Shown one piece after another: positions 8,302 through 17,212 of a stretch of 64,000 nt of DNA. The notes beneath the pieces were generated by a model, which was not told where the DNA came from, did no database searches, and worked only from the letters and a program-made list of their open reading frames with translations. The translations under genes and the position numbers were made by a program. The stretch covers positions 1 through 64,000 of the forward strand of contig JAEEYO010000049.1 in assembly GCA_016288205.1 (NCBI GenBank), read 5' to 3'. This DNA is from Treponema sp. (lineage in GTDB: Bacteria; Spirochaetota; Spirochaetia; Treponematales; Treponemataceae). How positions within the stretch are numbered: position 1 is the stretch's first letter; the number at the start of each line of letters is the position of its first letter.

Positions 8302-10257
8302 ATGATTAAGAACAAGTCTCTTGTGATATATAAAAACGATGTCGCTTTGGTTTCGGGAGAGCCGTCGGGCGGAAAATTCACCGTGCAGTACAGAACCCAG
8401 GCAGCCGCTGGAACAAAAAAAGCCGTCTATGCCACACAGAGCGTAAGAGAAAAGGACATCGCTCTTTTGCACATCGGACCCGCATCGTCTTTGGAGAGCG
8501 TGTTTGAGAATGCCGAAAAAAATGCACCCAAACCCGAGGATATGTACAATCTGGAGCAAGCCAATCCGCTTGCCGTAAAAATCAGGGAGGCGCACGAGCT
8601 TCTTCTTTCCGACGACGAGACTGCGAAAAATCCGCTTGACTTTACGGAGCTTGTTTCTCTTTTCAGCGACGGAGATGTGGGTGCAGACGAAATCTACACA
8701 TGCTTTCTTGCCCTGAAAAACACAATCTATTTCCAGCTCAATCCGAAATCCCTTGCCGAGGGAAAGTTGATTTTCACACCCAGAAGCAGCGAGGAGATTG
8801 GCTCTCTCGTGAAAAAAGCCGTGGAAAAGGACTGGGAGGCCGAACTCCGCGAAGGATTCCTCAGCCGCCTTAAGCAGAAAAAGCTTCTCCCGGAAGATTC
8901 CAGATTTATGGGAGACGTTGAGGCTCTTGCTCTTGGAGTGAAGGACAAAAGCCGCACCATGCAGGAAGCAGGGATGAAGGAGACACCTGAGAGAGCGCAC
9001 AAACTTCTCCTTGACACAGGAATCTGGCCGATTACGAAAAATCCCTATCCCCTGCGCTGGGGACTCTCCACAAAATCCGCGACGGAAGGACTCTCATCAC
9101 CGCCCGACGAGGAGAGACTTAAAGTTGAGGGAACCGCCTATGCCATAGACAACGCATGGTCAGCCGATCCCGATGATGCGGTCGCTTTTGACGGAACTTA
9201 TCTCTGGGTTCACATTGCGGATCCCGCGAGCACCGTAATGCCCGACAGCAGCATAGACAAAATGGCTAGGGAGCGTGGAGCGACGCTTTACATCCCCGAG
9301 GGAGCCGCCCGTATGCTTGCCGAGGATTCCCTTGCAGATTACGCCCTTGGACTCAATGAAAAGAGCCGTGCCCTCTCGTTCAGAATCACGCTTTCCGATG
9401 ACGGCGGAGTGGAGGATTGCGCGGTTTTCAAGACCGAAGTGAACGTAAAGCGACTCACCTATGAGGAAGCCGACACCCTGAAGGACAGCCCCGAGCTAAA
9501 GCCTCTCTTCGATATAGCCGAAAAAAATGAGGGGAGGAGAAAAAAGAACGGCTCCGTACTGATCAATCTGCCGGAGGTTCACATTTCGGTGGACGGAGAG
9601 ACAAAACAAGTTTCCGTAGTGCCCGTGGAGCATCCGAAAAGCTCGGAGATGATCCGTGAGATGATGCTGATGGCGGGTGAGGGAGCCGCGAAATTCGCTT
9701 TCAAGAACAGGATTCCATTTCCATTTGTAAGTCAGGACCAGCCGAGCATCCCCGAGGATTTGCCAGAGGGACTTGCGGGGCAGTACAGACTCCGAAGATG
9801 CATGAGAAGAAGAAGCGTCGGTTTAACTCCGTCAATGCACTGGGGACTTGGACTCGGAATGTACACCCAGGTGACGAGTCCCTTGCGCCGTTACGGAGAC
9901 CTGATTGCCCACATGCAGCTTCGTGCCTTTTTGGACGGTCGCCCGCTGATTGACAAGGACGAGATGCTTCTGCGTGTTTCAGCAGGTGAGGAGTCGGCAC
10001 AGGCAACCCACAAGGCGGAGAGAAAGAGCAACACGCACTGGACACTGGTTTATCTTTTGCAGAATCCTGAGTGGAGCGGGGAAGCCGTATGTGTGGACAA
10101 AAGCGGAAAGCAGCCCCAGTTCTGCATACCGTCGCTAGGTCTTGAGGCATTTCTTTCCCCGAAAAAAGACGTGGAGCTGAACGGAAGCATAAAGGTAAAA
10201 GTGAGGGCCGTAAATCTCCCCGAGCAGATTGTGGAATTTGAAGAGGTGGAAAAATGA
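8302..10257 (+). CDS. RNB-domain exoribonuclease (RNase II/R family)
   Basis: 651 residues, near the length of RNase II and shorter than RNase R. It degrades RNA 3' to 5' with Mg. The catalytic RNB signature is at about residues 281-293 (AIDNAWSADPDDA), with the acidic cluster DPDD of the active site. The RNB core continues through YALGLNEKSRALSF and SPLRRYGDLIAHMQLRAFL. The last ~60 residues look like an S1/OB-type RNA-binding domain; the N-terminal cold-shock domains are weak or absent. The ATG at 8302 follows AGGGTGGG. The next gene starts inside its stop codon (ATGA overlap), so both are cotranslated. Confidence 0.92.
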   Translation: MIKNKSLVIYKNDVALVSGEPSGGKFTVQYRTQAAAGTKKAVYATQSVREKDIALLHIGPASSLESVFENAEKNAPKPEDMYNLEQANPLAVKIREAHELLLSDDETAKNPLDFTELVSLFSDGDVGADEIYTCFLALKNTIYFQLNPKSLAEGKLIFTPRSSEEIGSLVKKAVEKDWEAELREGFLSRLKQKKLLPEDSRFMGDVEALALGVKDKSRTMQEAGMKETPERAHKLLLDTGIWPITKNPYPLRWGLSTKSATEGLSSPPDEERLKVEGTAYAIDNAWSADPDDAVAFDGTYLWVHIADPASTVMPDSSIDKMARERGATLYIPEGAARMLAEDSLADYALGLNEKSRALSFRITLSDDGGVEDCAVFKTEVNVKRLTYEEADTLKDSPELKPLFDIAEKNEGRRKKNGSVLINLPEVHISVDGETKQVSVVPVEHPKSSEMIREMMLMAGEGAAKFAFKNRIPFPFVSQDQPSIPEDLPEGLAGQYRLRRCMRRRSVGLTPSMHWGLGLGMYTQVTSPLRRYGDLIAHMQLRAFLDGRPLIDKDEMLLRVSAGEESAQATHKAERKSNTHWTLVYLLQNPEWSGEAVCVDKSGKQPQFCIPSLGLEAFLSPKKDVELNGSIKVKVRAVNLPEQIVEFEEVEK

Positions 10258-10751
10258 TTAAATTTAATAGAAGAAAGTTGCTGAATGCCGGAGCCGCGGT
10301 AAATCTTGCCCTGTCGCTTCTTTACGTTCTGGCCGTCGTGATGATGTTCCGCCATGTGTCCTTCAAATTGGGAGGCGGTGAGCATGAGATGAGCATCAAT
10401 TTCCTTCCTCCCACGGCAACCCGCATTTTGAACTGGAGCCTTTTGTGCCTTGCGTCTCTTTTTGTGAGCGTGGCCCTTTTTGCCGACGGATTCTCAAACA
10501 AGCTGATAAAATATGCCGCAATTGCGATCGCTGTATTCCTTGCCGGATGCGAGCTGATTAATTTCTTTGCTCCTCTTTTAAGGCATCTCTCAAGGCACAT
10601 AAAAAAAATGGAGGGACTTACGCCATTCAGGTGGAACGCAATCTACACGCTGAATCTCTCGGTGTTTGTGATACGGCTTTTTGTCGCACTGATTTCCCTC
10701 ATCCTCGCGCCCTGGAAAGATAGAAATACAAAATCAGCTCCGTCAAATTGA
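10254..10751 (+). CDS. Membrane protein of unknown function
   Basis: 165 residues with about four hydrophobic segments (around residues 11-31, 58-77, 84-104 and 130-152), so an inner-membrane protein. Basic residues (KFNRRK) before the first segment suggest the N-terminus is cytoplasmic. Unrecognised family. It overlaps the RNB gene by four bases (ATGA), and its 3' end overlaps the 3' end of the convergent dus gene by nine bases. The coupling to an exoribonuclease may be only transcriptional. Confidence 0.75.
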   Translation: MIKFNRRKLLNAGAAVNLALSLLYVLAVVMMFRHVSFKLGGGEHEMSINFLPPTATRILNWSLLCLASLFVSVALFADGFSNKLIKYAAIAIAVFLAGCELINFFAPLLRHLSRHIKKMEGLTPFRWNAIYTLNLSVFVIRLFVALISLILAPWKDRNTKSAPSN

Positions 10752-11759
10752 TTTTATCCACCGGTCATCTGGACACTGATCGAAGTACTTCCTGATTTTC
10801 TCCTCGGTCTCCTCAACGGAATGGAAATTCAAAAGCTGCATTTTAAAATAATGGCCGAATGAAAAATTGTCGCAGTAATATGAAAAGAACCTCTGGATTC
10901 TCGTCCTCCAGAATTCCTCGGGCTGACATTCCATCACGGATTTCAAAAAGAACAGTGCCGTCTCCATCGCGTCAATCTTTTCCTCTCCCGGATTTTCATC
11001 CAGCGTCTCATCTTGATTTTCATCCTGAGCCAGACTTTTTTTGAGCGAGGAAAAAATCCACGGTTTTTGAGCCGCCGCCCGCCCGATCATCGCAGCCTTC
11101 GCGTGTGGCACTTTTCCCATCGCAATTTTCAGTGAGGAAGCGTCCCGGATCTCTCCGTTCACGACAATCTCTTTGTCCGGATTCCTGAGCGCAAGTTTTT
11201 CCGCATAGTCATATCGTGGCAGTCCCCGGAGCTTTTCCTTTATCGTGCGCGGATGCAAGCTTATCATGTCAACCCCGGAAGCGAATAGCATGTCGGTGAA
11301 ATTAAAAAATGTGTCGTCGGTAAAATCATCCGCACCAAGACGACATTTTACGCTGAGACGGAGATTTGCCCCGGAGCTGTCAATCGCCTTTCGCACTGAT
11401 TTTACAAGCTGCTCGGTTTCAGAAATCGGCTTTAGCATCCAGCTGATTCCGGCACCGGTCTTGTAGATTTGCGGGGCAGAGCATCCCATGTTCAGGTCAA
11501 TACCGAGCCCTCCCTTCGACGCAAGGATTTCCGCCGCCTGAGCCATAGGTTCCGCCTTGTTTCCGGTGAGCTGCCACACAATCTTTTCGGGGCATGGACC
11601 GCTCATCAGATAGTATTTTTCAAAGGGACCCATGTTCAGAAGCGACGGTGCGTTTATCATTTCGGTAAAATACTCGTCGCATCCGGGAAATCTTTCCGCC
11701 GTGCGTCTGAATGCCTCGTGGCTCAGTGTCGCCATGGGTGCGCAAATCAGTCTCAGCAT
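10743..11759 (-). CDS. dus: tRNA-dihydrouridine synthase family protein
   Basis: 338 residues, a normal length for Dus enzymes, which reduce specific uridines in tRNA to dihydrouridine using FMN and NADPH. The TIM-barrel start (CAPMATLSHEAFRR) and the catalytic motif LNMGCSAP with Cys93 are visible; the usual Pro after Cys is Ser here. KTGAGISWM and SVKCRLG follow as in the family. Which uridine it modifies cannot be told. Its ATG follows directly on the TAG of the Mrp gene with no gap, so both are in one operon with the promoter at 12662-12690. Convergent with and overlapping the membrane-protein gene by nine bases. Confidence 0.92.
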   Translation of the reverse strand: MLRLICAPMATLSHEAFRRTAERFPGCDEYFTEMINAPSLLNMGPFEKYYLMSGPCPEKIVWQLTGNKAEPMAQAAEILASKGGLGIDLNMGCSAPQIYKTGAGISWMLKPISETEQLVKSVRKAIDSSGANLRLSVKCRLGADDFTDDTFFNFTDMLFASGVDMISLHPRTIKEKLRGLPRYDYAEKLALRNPDKEIVVNGEIRDASSLKIAMGKVPHAKAAMIGRAAAQKPWIFSSLKKSLAQDENQDETLDENPGEEKIDAMETALFFLKSVMECQPEEFWRTRIQRFFSYYCDNFSFGHYFKMQLLNFHSVEETEEKIRKYFDQCPDDRWIKSI

Positions 11760-12632
11760 CTAGATTTTTTTGATGAAGGACTCAACCGCCGCCGCAGCCT
11801 CGTCAACATATCCGTCGTCCAGCTCCTCAACCTCGCCGTTGTCTATCGCAATCGACATGTTGCGCTCAATCGGGATTCTTGCGAGAACTTTCAGTCCGTA
11901 ATCCTTTGCGATTCCGTCAATGTTGTTGTCGCCGAAGATTTTGATTTCCTTTCCGCAGTCGGGGCACTTCACGTAGCTCATGTTCTCAATCAGACCGAGG
12001 ACGGGCACGTTCATCATGTTCGCCATCTTCACGGCTTTTTCCACAATCACGCGCACGAGCTGCTGGGGAGATGCCACAACGATGATTCCGTCAACCGGGA
12101 TGGACTGGAAGATTGTGAGGGGCACGTCACCGGTTCCAGGTGGGCAGTCAACGAACATAAAATCCACGTCGTCCCAAACAACGTCGGTCCAGAACTGTCT
12201 TACAGCCCCTGAGATGACAGGTCCCCTCCAGATTACGGGGTCTGTCTCGTGTGGAAGAAGGAAATTCATTGACATTACCTGGACTCCACCCTTGCTCTTT
12301 ACCGGCTTTATGAAGTCCACCTGATTTCCGTCCGCCATTGTCATGGTTCCTGTCTCTGCCCTTTCTCCGCTAAGGCCGAATGCGGTGGGGATGGAAGGTC
12401 CTGTTATGTCGGCATCCAAAATTGCCGCCCTGTATCCGTCCTTTGAGACCTTGGATGCGAGAAGGCTTGTCACAAGAGATTTTCCGACTCCGCCTTTTCC
12501 GCTTACAACTCCGATTACCTTTTTGACGCATGAGCCCTCGTGGAGCTTTTCCCTGAAATCCGTTTTCTCCGAGCAGTTTCCCGCCGACGCACATCCTGAG
12601 CACTGATGATTACAATTGCTGCTTTCCGCCAT
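11760..12632 (-). CDS. Mrp/NBP35-type Fe-S cluster carrier ATPase
   Basis: 290 residues. P-loop GTPase-fold ATPase that carries Fe-S clusters to apoproteins in the cytoplasm. Seen: a deviant Walker A GKGGVGKS at 45-52, DADITGPS at ~75, the C-terminal CPDC pair (VKCPDCG) that holds the bridging cluster, and an N-terminal cysteine set C7, C11, C14, C20 whose CX2CX5C spacing is that of NBP35 proteins rather than plain bacterial Mrp. The gene leads a two-gene operon with dus. ATG at 12632 after CAGGAGATAAAC. Confidence 0.93.
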   Translation of the reverse strand: MAESSNCNHQCSGCASAGNCSEKTDFREKLHEGSCVKKVIGVVSGKGGVGKSLVTSLLASKVSKDGYRAAILDADITGPSIPTAFGLSGERAETGTMTMADGNQVDFIKPVKSKGGVQVMSMNFLLPHETDPVIWRGPVISGAVRQFWTDVVWDDVDFMFVDCPPGTGDVPLTIFQSIPVDGIIVVASPQQLVRVIVEKAVKMANMMNVPVLGLIENMSYVKCPDCGKEIKIFGDNNIDGIAKDYGLKVLARIPIERNMSIAIDNGEVEELDDGYVDEAAAAVESFIKKI

Positions 12633-12661
12633 GTTTATCTCCTGAAAAAATCTTCATATAT

Positions 12662-12690
12662 AATATAGTAAAAACTTTTCATTTAGGCAA
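12662..12690 (-). promoter_or_regulatory. Promoter of Mrp-dus operon
   Basis: On the minus strand TTGCCT (12685-12690), 17-base spacer, TATATT (12662-12667). Confidence 0.75.
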
Positions 12691-12724
12691 GAAAATTTCG
12701 CTGATTGAGGCTTTTAGGCCAGTC

Positions 12725-13302
12725 CTAAATCAAACTGTCCCAGTCATGCCAGCTGACGTACTTAATGCCATTTATGGTGCAGGTGATGTCTCCTAGATAG
12801 AAAACCGCGCCCTGACATTTGGTGTCTGTGCGGAGGGAGACGTATTTTCGCGTGTTGGCGGAAAGTTTTTGCTCAGTGTCCGAGTTGCTTTTTATTTCGA
12901 TTGCGTATGAGTGTTTCCAGTCGGCAATTGTGTCAACCTCAAAGCCTTTTGAGTCACGGAAGAATGTGAGCTCCGGTTTTTTTCCAATGTTGCATCTGGA
13001 TTTCAAAAGCTCCGCGACCGCAAAAGTTTCTACGACGGCACCCTTGTATGGACTTAACAGCAGCTCTTCCTTTGAGCTGAGTCTGAGCAGATGACATAAA
13101 AGGCCTGTGTCCGTAAAGTAGAGTTTCGGGGTTTTTACAATGGAGCGTCCAAGGTTGTTCAGGTCCGGCTCAAGAAAATGAATTATGAATGAGAATTCAA
13201 GGATTGAAAGCCATTGCTTTACCGCGGCCCCGTTATTCCGACAACAGGAAATTGACCCGCAAGCCTTAAAAGTGCGTCCTTTGCTTTTCGAGCAACATTC
13301 AT
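12725..13302 (-). pseudogene. Decayed AAA_14/DUF4143 ATPase gene with large internal deletion
   Basis: The N-terminal 27 codons from the ATG at 13302 (good ribosome site GGGAGGT) read MNVARKAKDALLRLAGQFPV then VGITGPR, the start of an AAA_14 ATPase just before its Walker A. The frame then hits TAA at 13219-13221. From there another frame continues as VKQWLSILEFSFII and PKLYFTDTGLLCHLLRL, the DUF4143 region, and runs on to EVDTIADWKHSYAIEIKSN and the stop at 12725. About 200 residues, including the whole nucleotide-binding core, are missing and the frames do not match. The last 93 codons are open from an internal Met but are unlikely to be a working protein. These genes are common accessory genes in Treponema and other anaerobes. 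Confidence 0.82.
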
Positions 13303-13324
13303 ATAATTACCTCCCTTTCAAGAC

Positions 13325-13393
13325 TGGTAATAATCTAAAGTGTAGCATGGTAAAAATCTAAAGTCAGATATGGTGAAAATCCAAAGTCATAAA
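13325..13393. repeat. Three 23-base direct repeats upstream of AAA_14 remnant
   Basis: Three copies starting at 13325, 13348 and 13371, exactly 23 bases apart. Each begins TGGTRAWAATCYAAAGT and then varies for six bases. On the minus strand each copy reads ACTTTAGATTWTTACCA. They lie just upstream of the start of the decayed ATPase gene and may be its operator. Confidence 0.7.
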
Positions 13394-13412
13394 ACCGGCT
13401 ATAGCATTGAGA

Positions 13413-13458
13413 ACTTTCCACTCTCCACTTTCCACTTTCCACTTTCCACTTTCCACTC
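13413..13458. repeat. Heptad repeat TTTCCAC (GTGGAAA on minus)
   Basis: Six near-perfect tandem heptads, the longest run in the window of the dispersed GTGGAAA element. It lies between the AAA_14 remnant and the gltX promoter. Confidence 0.85.
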
Positions 13459-13470
13459 GCTTTCCCCCTC

Positions 13471-13499
13471 TTGTTTTTTTCATTTTTTATCTATATAAT
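13471..13499 (+). promoter_or_regulatory. gltX promoter
   Basis: TTGTTT (13471-13476), 17-base spacer, TATAAT (13494-13499). Transcription would start about 20 bases before the ATG. Confidence 0.75.
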
Positions 13500-13525
13500 A
13501 GTAGAAATTTTTAAGAGGTAGCATG

Positions 13526-15100
13526 ATGTCTGATGAAGTTAGAGTGCGATATGCTCCGTCTCCCACGGGAATGCAGCACATTGGAGGAGTCAGGACGGCT
13601 CTGTTTAATTATCTTTATGCCCGGTCAAGGGGCGGTAAATTCATTTTGCGTCTGGAAGATACGGACCGCACACGTTACGATGAAAAATACGTGCAGAATC
13701 TTTACGACACTATGGCATGGCTTGGAATCGACTGGGATGAGGGCGGTGAAAAGGGAGGAGATTTTGGTCCCTACGTCCAGAGCGAACGTTTCGAGCTTTA
13801 CAAGAAATATGCCCAGGAACTGGTTGAAAAGGGTGAGGCCTATTATTGCTTCTGTGATGCCGAGCGTCTTGAGAGAATCCGAAAGATTCAGACTGAGAAC
13901 AAGATGCCTCCGGGATACGACCGCAACTGCCGCCATTTGACTCCCGACGAGGTGAAGGCGAATCTGGATGCGGGTAAGCCCTATGTTATCCGTCTCAAGG
14001 TTCCGCTTGAGGGTGAGACGAAATTCCACGACCATCTTTTGGGTGACATCGTGTGGAAGAACGAGGACATCTCTCCGGATCCTGTTCTTTTGAAGAGCGA
14101 CGGATTCCCGACCTATCACCTTGCGAACATCGTTGACGACCATCTCATGCACATAAGCCACGTAATGCGCGCCCAGGAATGGATTCCTTCAACTCCGCTC
14201 CACGTCCAGATGTACAGGAGCTTCGGTTGGGAACATCCTGAGTTCTGCCATCTTCCCATGGTAAACGGTTCGGACGGAAAAAAACTTTCCAAGCGTCATG
14301 GTTCCACAAGCCTTAATGAATTCCGTGCCCGCGGATATCTGCCCCAGGCCATCGTGAATTATGTCGCGCTTTTGGGATGCAGCTACATTGACGGAAAGGA
14401 CATGTACACTCTGGAAGAGCTTGCCGCGAACTTTAAGCTTGAGCATTTGAACAAGGCACCCGCTGTCTTTGACTACAAAAAGCTTGAGTGGTACAACGGC
14501 CAGTACATCCGTGCCATGAGCGACGAGGAGCTTTACAAGTGGACCTTGCCTTTCATCACTGGAACCGGGGACGCTCTGCTTGAGATAAATCCCGACAATC
14601 CTCAGCCGAAGCCAAAGGTGGGACCTGAGTTCTCCGGCGTAAAGCTTGGCGATGACGGTGAGCCTGTGTGCGTGGATGCTTCCATGAACATGACGAGCGC
14701 CGATGTGAAATCTGCCCTGATGAATCTCATGCCGCTGATTAAGGAAAGACTCCATTTCCTGACCGACGCAGCCGAGATGGTTCACTTCCTCTTCACCGAG
14801 CCTGCTGTTCCCGCAAAGGAAAACATCATTCCGAAAAAGCTGGACGAGGCAAAGACAAAGGAAGTGCTTGAAAAGTCAAAGGAGTTCATCTCGAAGTTGC
14901 CTGAGCTTGATCACGAGGCAGCCGAGGAATTCGCAAAGACATGTGCCGAGCAGATTGGCGTGAAGCTGGGTGATTTTATGATGCCCATCCGCATGGCCGT
15001 AACAGGAAGCCGTGTCTCTCCGCCGCTCATCGGTTCCATCCTGATTCTTGGAGTTGAGAAGAGCCTTGCCCGCGTGGACAGGACGCTCGCAACATTCTAA
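13526..15100 (+). CDS. gltX: Glutamyl-tRNA synthetase
   Basis: 524 residues from the second of two adjacent ATGs (13523 is the other); the second has the better spacing to AGAGG. It charges tRNA(Glu) with glutamate. Class I hallmarks: the HIGH-type motif in MQHIGGVRTALFNYL, LRLEDTDRTR, and the KMSKS-type motif KKLSKRHG. It is slightly longer than the common 470-490 because of an inserted segment near residues 355-390 (NPDNPQPKPKVGPEF and following). The C-terminal anticodon-binding part ends in ILGVEKSLARVDRTL. Whether it also charges tRNA(Gln) depends on gatCAB elsewhere. Confidence 0.97.
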   Translation: MSDEVRVRYAPSPTGMQHIGGVRTALFNYLYARSRGGKFILRLEDTDRTRYDEKYVQNLYDTMAWLGIDWDEGGEKGGDFGPYVQSERFELYKKYAQELVEKGEAYYCFCDAERLERIRKIQTENKMPPGYDRNCRHLTPDEVKANLDAGKPYVIRLKVPLEGETKFHDHLLGDIVWKNEDISPDPVLLKSDGFPTYHLANIVDDHLMHISHVMRAQEWIPSTPLHVQMYRSFGWEHPEFCHLPMVNGSDGKKLSKRHGSTSLNEFRARGYLPQAIVNYVALLGCSYIDGKDMYTLEELAANFKLEHLNKAPAVFDYKKLEWYNGQYIRAMSDEELYKWTLPFITGTGDALLEINPDNPQPKPKVGPEFSGVKLGDDGEPVCVDASMNMTSADVKSALMNLMPLIKERLHFLTDAAEMVHFLFTEPAVPAKENIIPKKLDEAKTKEVLEKSKEFISKLPELDHEAAEEFAKTCAEQIGVKLGDFMMPIRMAVTGSRVSPPLIGSILILGVEKSLARVDRTLATF

Positions 15101-15132
15101 AGTCATTAAAAAGAAAACTGCCGGGAGATTTT

Positions 15133-16152
15133 ATGAAAAGAATTTTAACGCTGATTGCCGTCACAATTTTTTCGGTCGTTTCATCGCTTCAGGTTTTCTC
15201 GGAGCCGGTGCTTACAAAAATCGGAACTTACAAATGCGGCAAGCAGCCGAAGCAGGTTCTTTTCTCTCCCGACAGCAAGTACATAATCATGCCTCTTCTG
15301 GATGACAGCGGATTCGATGTCTTTTCCATGGAAGAGAAGAAAATCATTAAGCGTGTGACACCTCCGAATTCAGCCAAGCTTGGATTCGCCGAGGGGCTTT
15401 TTATTCCTGAGAAAAACGCGTTCTTCGTCTCACAGATGACCACGGCGAACATCTACGAGTACGAGTATCCCGGATTCAAATACAAGCGCACAATATCCAC
15501 CAGGGGAAACTGGTCCAAGTTCATCGCATACTCACCCGAAAAAAATATGCTCGCGGTAAGCAACTGGGTAAGCAACGACGTGTCCCTGATTGACTACGAC
15601 AGCGGAAATCTTTTGAGGATGCTCAAGACCGGACGCGCGCCGAGGGGACTCTATTTCAGGAACAAAGGCGAGTCAATTGTGAGTCTTTCCTTTGACAGCG
15701 GACTCATCGAGCAGTTCTCCACGTCCACAGGAAAAAAGGAAAAATCACTTTCCATAAAAAATGCAGCCATGAGACACATCGCGGTAAAGAACGACGGAAG
15801 CATGGCATACATCAGCGACATGTATCACCGCAACATCCTGCGCCTTGACTTGAGCACGTTCACAATCACTTCGGAGCTCAAGGTATTCAACAACCCCAAT
15901 ACGATTGACCTTTACGGAGACCGCTATCTTTTTGTCTCTTGCCGTGGACCAAACAATCCTCAGGACTATACCAAACGCTCGCCGGTAAACGGAAAGATTT
16001 ACATAATCGACACGAACAACATGAGCGTGCTTAAAACCTTCGAGGGAGGAAATCAGCCCACGGGATTGGACGTAAGCCCCGACGGCCGCTTTTTGTGTTT
16101 CAGCAATTTCCAGGACGAAAACATAGAGCTTTATTCCATCGAGGGTAATTGA
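15133..16152 (+). CDS. Secreted YncE-like beta-propeller protein
   Basis: 339 residues. Signal peptide MKRILTLIAVTIFSVVSSLQ ending near VFSEP. The mature part is made of propeller blades with repeats such as KQVLFSPDSKYIIMPL, WSKFIAYSPEKNMLAVSNW, RHIAVKNDGSMAYISD and TGLDVSPDGRFLCFSNF, the NHL/YncE type. Such proteins bind ligands or partner proteins in the periplasm; no catalytic motif is visible. Stop at 16152 overlaps nothing; the HD-GYP gene starts one base later, so they are probably cotranscribed. It might act as a sensor partner of that gene, but this is inference. Confidence 0.85.
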   Translation: MKRILTLIAVTIFSVVSSLQVFSEPVLTKIGTYKCGKQPKQVLFSPDSKYIIMPLLDDSGFDVFSMEEKKIIKRVTPPNSAKLGFAEGLFIPEKNAFFVSQMTTANIYEYEYPGFKYKRTISTRGNWSKFIAYSPEKNMLAVSNWVSNDVSLIDYDSGNLLRMLKTGRAPRGLYFRNKGESIVSLSFDSGLIEQFSTSTGKKEKSLSIKNAAMRHIAVKNDGSMAYISDMYHRNILRLDLSTFTITSELKVFNNPNTIDLYGDRYLFVSCRGPNNPQDYTKRSPVNGKIYIIDTNNMSVLKTFEGGNQPTGLDVSPDGRFLCFSNFQDENIELYSIEGN

Positions 16153-16153
16153 G

Positions 16154-17182
16154 ATGATTTTGAAAAAACTCATAAAGAAGATTAAGCAGATTAAAATTAC
16201 TCCTGCATTGTTCTTAAACATTTTTTTCTATCTGCTCCTGCATGTCCTCTATCACCTTAGCGAATACGGAAACAGCTGGGCGGGCGGTGCCAGAGGCGGT
16301 ATGCTGAGAATTGGTGACGGAGCAATACCGTATGCGACCCTTCCCGGAGTTTTTACCTCAATATGCTCTTTGATTCTTATTGCCTGGGTTGTGTTCTTTC
16401 ATAGACCGGGATTTTACACGGCCCTGATTATCCTTGGGTTGCGCTTCATCAGAATGGGAAGAATTTTGTCCCATCACAATCTGATGATTTTGCCGGGCGT
16501 ATTCATGAGCATTACCGCGCTTGTCTCAATCCTGCTTATCTACCACGGCAACAGGCAGACCGTCAGAACCCAGCGGAAATACCGCCAGAATCTTGAGGAA
16601 TTCACAAAGTCAATCATCAAAGCTTTTACGAACTGCATTGACGGAAAGGATGCCTACACGAACGGTCATTCATACAGGGTGGCACAGTACACGGTGATGC
16701 TCGGAAAAAAACTTGGGCTGGATGAAGAGACACTTGACAAATATTACAACATCGGGCTTCTTCACGACATAGGAAAAATCAGCATCCCGGACGCCATTCT
16801 GACAAAACCCGGAAAGCTCACCCCCGAGGAATTTGACATAATCAAAAGTCATGCCCAGCGCGGTTACGAGATTCTCAAGGATGTGAAAATTCAGGATGAT
16901 ATTGCTGACGGAGCACGCTATCACCATGAGCGCTATGACGGAAAGGGATATCCTGCGGGTCTCAGCGGAAAGGATGTCCCGTTGGTCGCAAGAATCATCG
17001 CGGTTGCCGACGCTTTCGATGCCATGAGCTCCACCCGCTCTTACCGCAAAAAGCTTCCATTGGATTTTATTGTGCAGGAGATTGAGCGTTGCACAGGCAC
17101 ACAGTTCGATCCAGAGGTCGCCGAGGCATTCCTTGAATTATATAGGGAAGGAGCCTTCGACAATCTTAGGGACGAGAATTAA
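16154..17182 (+). CDS. Membrane HD-GYP domain protein, probable c-di-GMP phosphodiesterase
   Basis: 342 residues. The first ~135 residues hold about four membrane segments. The HD-GYP domain follows (residues ~150-335): DGKDAYTNGHSYRVAQYT, LLHDIGKISIP with the HD metal ligands, HHERYDGKGYP, and ADAFDAMSSTRSYR. All expected metal ligands are present, and GYP is intact. This family hydrolyses cyclic di-GMP and controls motility and surface behaviour. The gene follows the propeller gene by one base. A second c-di-GMP gene lies at 35962-37758. Confidence 0.93.
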   Translation: MILKKLIKKIKQIKITPALFLNIFFYLLLHVLYHLSEYGNSWAGGARGGMLRIGDGAIPYATLPGVFTSICSLILIAWVVFFHRPGFYTALIILGLRFIRMGRILSHHNLMILPGVFMSITALVSILLIYHGNRQTVRTQRKYRQNLEEFTKSIIKAFTNCIDGKDAYTNGHSYRVAQYTVMLGKKLGLDEETLDKYYNIGLLHDIGKISIPDAILTKPGKLTPEEFDIIKSHAQRGYEILKDVKIQDDIADGARYHHERYDGKGYPAGLSGKDVPLVARIIAVADAFDAMSSTRSYRKKLPLDFIVQEIERCTGTQFDPEVAEAFLELYREGAFDNLRDEN

Positions 17183-17203
17183 TTCGCTTTCCACTCTCAA
17201 ACA
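17183..17203. repeat. Short degenerate heptad repeat
   Basis: TTTCCACTCTCAAAC, a short version of the dispersed GTGGAAA element (minus strand), just downstream of the minus-strand gene that ends at 17213. Confidence 0.5.
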
Positions 17204-17212
17204 TTTACTGAA

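Noticed and set aside
13325-13458. Direct repeats and heptads as a CRISPR array
   Set aside because: Units are only 23 and 7 bases with no unique spacers, and there are no cas genes in the window.
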